A program made the translations under genes and the position numbers. This document shows positions 6,142 through 7,726 of a stretch of DNA of 7,726 nucleotides, in pieces; within the stretch, counting starts at the first letter, position 1; each line of letters begins with the position of its first letter. The DNA is from Spirochaetaceae bacterium (GTDB lineage: Bacteria > Spirochaetota > Spirochaetia > Treponematales > Treponemataceae), in NCBI GenBank assembly GCA_031272345.1, contig JAISTZ010000111.1:1-7726 (forward strand). Reading direction: 5' to 3'. The notes under the pieces were generated by a model. That model was not told the DNA's origin. It did not search any database and saw nothing but the letters and a program-made list of their open reading frames with translations.

Positions 6142-7089
6142 TCACAGGGGCCTCTCCAGGGGGTCGTAGAGGGCTGTGGAAAGGTAGCGCTCCCCCGTGT
6201 CCGGGAGGAGGGCCACCACGGTTTTGCCCTCGAAGTCCGCCCGCCTGGCGACCTGGGCCGCCGCGTAGACCGCCGCCCCGGAAGAAATCCCCACCAGGAG
6301 GCCCTCCTTCGCGGCGAGATCCTGGGAGGTGACGAAGGCCTCCTCGGTTCTCACCTTGAAAATTTCGTCGTAGACCGCCGTGTCGAGGACCTGGGGCACA
6401 AACCCCGCGCCGATCCCCTGAATCTTGTGGGGCCCCGGGGCGCCCCCGGAGAGGACCGCCGAGTCGTAGGGCTCCACGGCGATTATTTTCACCGCCGGAT
6501 TCTTTTCCCGCAGGAAGGCCCCGGCCCCGGTAATCGTGCCCCCGGTTCCGACACCGGCGACAAAGGCGTCCACCCGGCCCTCCGTATCGGCCCAGATTTC
6601 CGGCCCCGTGGTCCTGCGGTGTATCTCCGGGTTCGCGGGGTTGTTGAACTGCTGGGGGATGAAGGAGCCGGGAATCTGGGCCTTAAGCTCCTCGGCCTTC
6701 CGCACGGCCCCCCTCATGCCGTCCTTCCCCGGTGTGAGCACAAGCTCCGCGTTCAGGGCCGCAAGGAGCTTCCGCCGCTCGATGCTCATGGTGTCCGGCA
6801 TGACGAGGATGATTCTGTACCCCCTGGAGGCGGCCACAAAGGCCAGACCCACCCCGGTGTTGCCGCTCGTGGGTTCGATGATGACGCTCCCCCTGGTGAT
6901 GAGACCCTTTTCCTCGGCGTCAACTATCATCGCCAGGGCGATTCGGTCCTTCACACTGCCCGCGGGGTTGAAGTATTCCAGCTTTGCCAGGAGCCGCCCC
7001 CGCAGCCCCTGTCCCTCGGCGTAGCCCCCCAATTCCAGAAGCGGCGTGTTTCCGATAAGGTCGGTCAGTTTCTGTGCGATTCTTGACAT
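6142..7089 (-). CDS. cysK: Cysteine synthase (O-acetylserine sulfhydrylase), PLP-dependent
   Basis: The 315-residue protein is a fold-type II PLP enzyme of the CysK/CysM family, which joins O-acetylserine and sulfide to make cysteine in the cytoplasm. Motifs seen: NPAGSVKDR with the PLP lysine at Lys47; EPTSGNTG at 72-79 for substrate binding; GTGGTITG at 181-188 for the PLP phosphate; and GISSGAA at 267-273. Length is normal for CysK. The start is set by AAGGAG (7095-7100) five bases upstream; longer in-frame extensions only read nifB in the wrong frame. Its first 25 bases overlap the end of nifB, and it precedes the nitrogenase-like structural genes. This placement suggests that it captures sulfide or a small thiol released by that enzyme, or supplies cysteine for Fe-S cluster building. 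Related sulfhydrylases (CysM, OAH-type) differ subtly, so acceptor and thiol specificity are not proven. Confidence 0.9.
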   Translation of the reverse strand: MSRIAQKLTDLIGNTPLLELGGYAEGQGLRGRLLAKLEYFNPAGSVKDRIALAMIVDAEEKGLITRGSVIIEPTSGNTGVGLAFVAASRGYRIILVMPDTMSIERRKLLAALNAELVLTPGKDGMRGAVRKAEELKAQIPGSFIPQQFNNPANPEIHRRTTGPEIWADTEGRVDAFVAGVGTGGTITGAGAFLREKNPAVKIIAVEPYDSAVLSGGAPGPHKIQGIGAGFVPQVLDTAVYDEIFKVRTEEAFVTSQDLAAKEGLLVGISSGAAVYAAAQVARRADFEGKTVVALLPDTGERYLSTALYDPLERPL

Positions 7090-7726
7090 ACGAACTCCTT
7101 TTTTGCTGTTAGTTCCTTCGCAAACCCATCGACCGCGTCCCGCACATAGTCGTAGGTCATACGAACCGCGATTCCCCGCTCCTCGAGCCTGCGCCGGGGG
7201 GCCTCGCCGATGCGCATGGCGATCACCCCGTCGCAGTCCGCAAGTGACGCGATGATGTTTTCGAGGGATTCCTCGCGCCCCAGGACGCTCTCCGCCGCGG
7301 GCCCGCAGTCCGCCTCTCCCCGGCAGAACCGGGCCACCCCCCGCTCCTCGGTGAACTCCGCCGCGCCCCCCCGGCAGTCGTAGATGTAGAACCTTTCGGC
7401 GTGACCGAAGTGCTGGTCCGTGATCATGCCGGTTTTTGACGCCGCGGCGATTCGGAGGGGCTTCCCCTGGGGGACAGGGGGCTCCGCGGGCCCCGCGCCC
7501 AGGGCGGGACAGCCGCGCCCGTTGAACTGCCAGGACAGGTCCTCGTCCAGGGGGCCGACCGCGTCGGAGCGGCACTGGCGGCAGTGGTACATCTGGGGCA
7601 GAATCCCCTCGCAGGACTTCCGCGCCGCCATGATTTCCCTGTTGCTCACCAGGGGGAGGTTCTCGAAGAGACTCCCCTTCACGGGGATGAGCTGCATGAT
7701 GTTCGTCAGAACCGCCCCGGCGTCCT
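7065..7726 (-). CDS. nifB: NifB, nitrogenase cofactor radical SAM protein (3' part; 5' end beyond the window)
   Basis: Only the last 219 codons are visible; the gene enters from the right edge, reading DAGAVLTNIMQLIPV at first. The next stretch (GSLFENLPLVSN) and the HCRQCRSDAVGPL segment near visible residues 47-59 are characteristic of the end of the NifB radical SAM domain, including its conserved Cys-x2-Cys. From about visible residue 90 there is a NifX/NafY-like cofactor-binding domain containing ASKTGMITDQHFGHAERF and, later, DCDGVIAMRIGEAP. NifB fuses two 4Fe-4S clusters and inserts a SAM-derived carbon to form the 8Fe core (NifB-co) of nitrogenase cofactors. The two-domain form is typical of bacteria; minimal archaeal NifB lacks the NifX part. 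The internal ATG at 7697 is not the real start because the reading frame continues upstream with NifB-like sequence. The stop codon lies 25 bases inside cysK. Its presence implies that the neighbouring D/K-like enzyme may carry a NifB-derived cluster. Confidence 0.9.
   Translation of the reverse strand, partial: DAGAVLTNIMQLIPVKGSLFENLPLVSNREIMAARKSCEGILPQMYHCRQCRSDAVGPLDEDLSWQFNGRGCPALGAGPAEPPVPQGKPLRIAAASKTGMITDQHFGHAERFYIYDCRGGAAEFTEERGVARFCRGEADCGPAAESVLGREESLENIIASLADCDGVIAMRIGEAPRRRLEERGIAVRMTYDYVRDAVDGFAKELTAKKEFVCQESHRN
7095..7100 (-). promoter_or_regulatory. Ribosome-binding site of cysK inside the nifB coding region
   Basis: AAGGAG on the minus strand sits five bases before the cysK ATG and is itself read as codons near the end of nifB. 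Ribosomes finishing nifB would pass over this site, which fits translational coupling of the two genes and decides the cysK start. Confidence 0.75.

Noticed and set aside
4492..7086. An 864-codon open frame on the plus strand antisense to the nitrogenase-like genes and cysK
   Set aside because: Its translation is low-complexity (rich in His, Arg, Gly, Pro, Val) with no recognisable domain, and it mirrors three clear genes. GC-rich third positions produce such antisense frames.
7090..7575. Long N-terminal extension of cysK in the same frame
   Set aside because: It overlaps nifB in another frame with Arg/Gly/Pro-rich text. CysK proteins begin near the SRIAQKLTDLIGNTPL segment, and the ATG at 7089 has a ribosome site.

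Overview
This window reads as a piece of a GC-rich anaerobic bacterium, most likely a spirochaete of the Treponema/Spirochaetaceae type. The evidence for the taxon is indirect: a lipoprotein and LysM-protein pair with helical repeat domains, a COG4324-type aminopeptidase lipoprotein and a YdbC/PC4-type small DNA-binding protein occur together in that group. No rRNA or other decisive taxonomic marker is present. Seven protein-coding genes are supported, one of them cut by the right edge. No tRNA, rRNA, CRISPR array or insertion sequence was found.

Left part (1-1555). A 171-base AT-rich intergenic stretch carries a 19-base poly-G run and a strong bidirectional terminator. Next, on the minus strand, come a zinc aminopeptidase-like lipoprotein (172-1272) and a small PC4/YdbC-family single-stranded nucleic-acid-binding protein (1331-1555). 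The aminopeptidase start has a good -35/-10 pair but no Shine-Dalgarno site, so it may be read from a leaderless transcript.

Middle (1556-3197). A divergent intergenic region leads to two plus-strand genes joined by an ATGA stop/start overlap. The first is a lipoprotein ending in twelve acidic heptad-like repeats (1714-2529). The second is an exported protein with helical repeats and a C-terminal LysM domain (2526-3197). They look like a cell-envelope pair. A hairpin with a short T-run follows.

Right part (3234-7726). This is the most interesting region: a tight minus-strand operon transcribed right to left, nifB (3' part only), cysK, a NifK-like subunit, then a NifD-like subunit. NifB makes the carbide-containing 8Fe precursor of nitrogenase active-site clusters. 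The D-like and K-like proteins keep all six P-cluster cysteines, and the D-like protein keeps the cysteine that anchors the active-site cofactor in nitrogenase. It lacks equivalents of the cofactor-ligating His442 and of the catalytic Gln191 and His195 (Azotobacter NifD numbering). A PLP-dependent cysteine synthase sits between nifB and the structural genes and is translationally overlapped with nifB. Together these suggest a nitrogenase-like (group IV) reductase that carries a NifB-derived cluster but is not a standard N2-fixing enzyme. The sulfur-assimilation partner suggests C-S bond cleavage or another sulfur reaction, analogous to but not shown to be methylthio-alkane reductase. The needed NifH-type reductase is not in the window and would be expected beyond the right edge or elsewhere.
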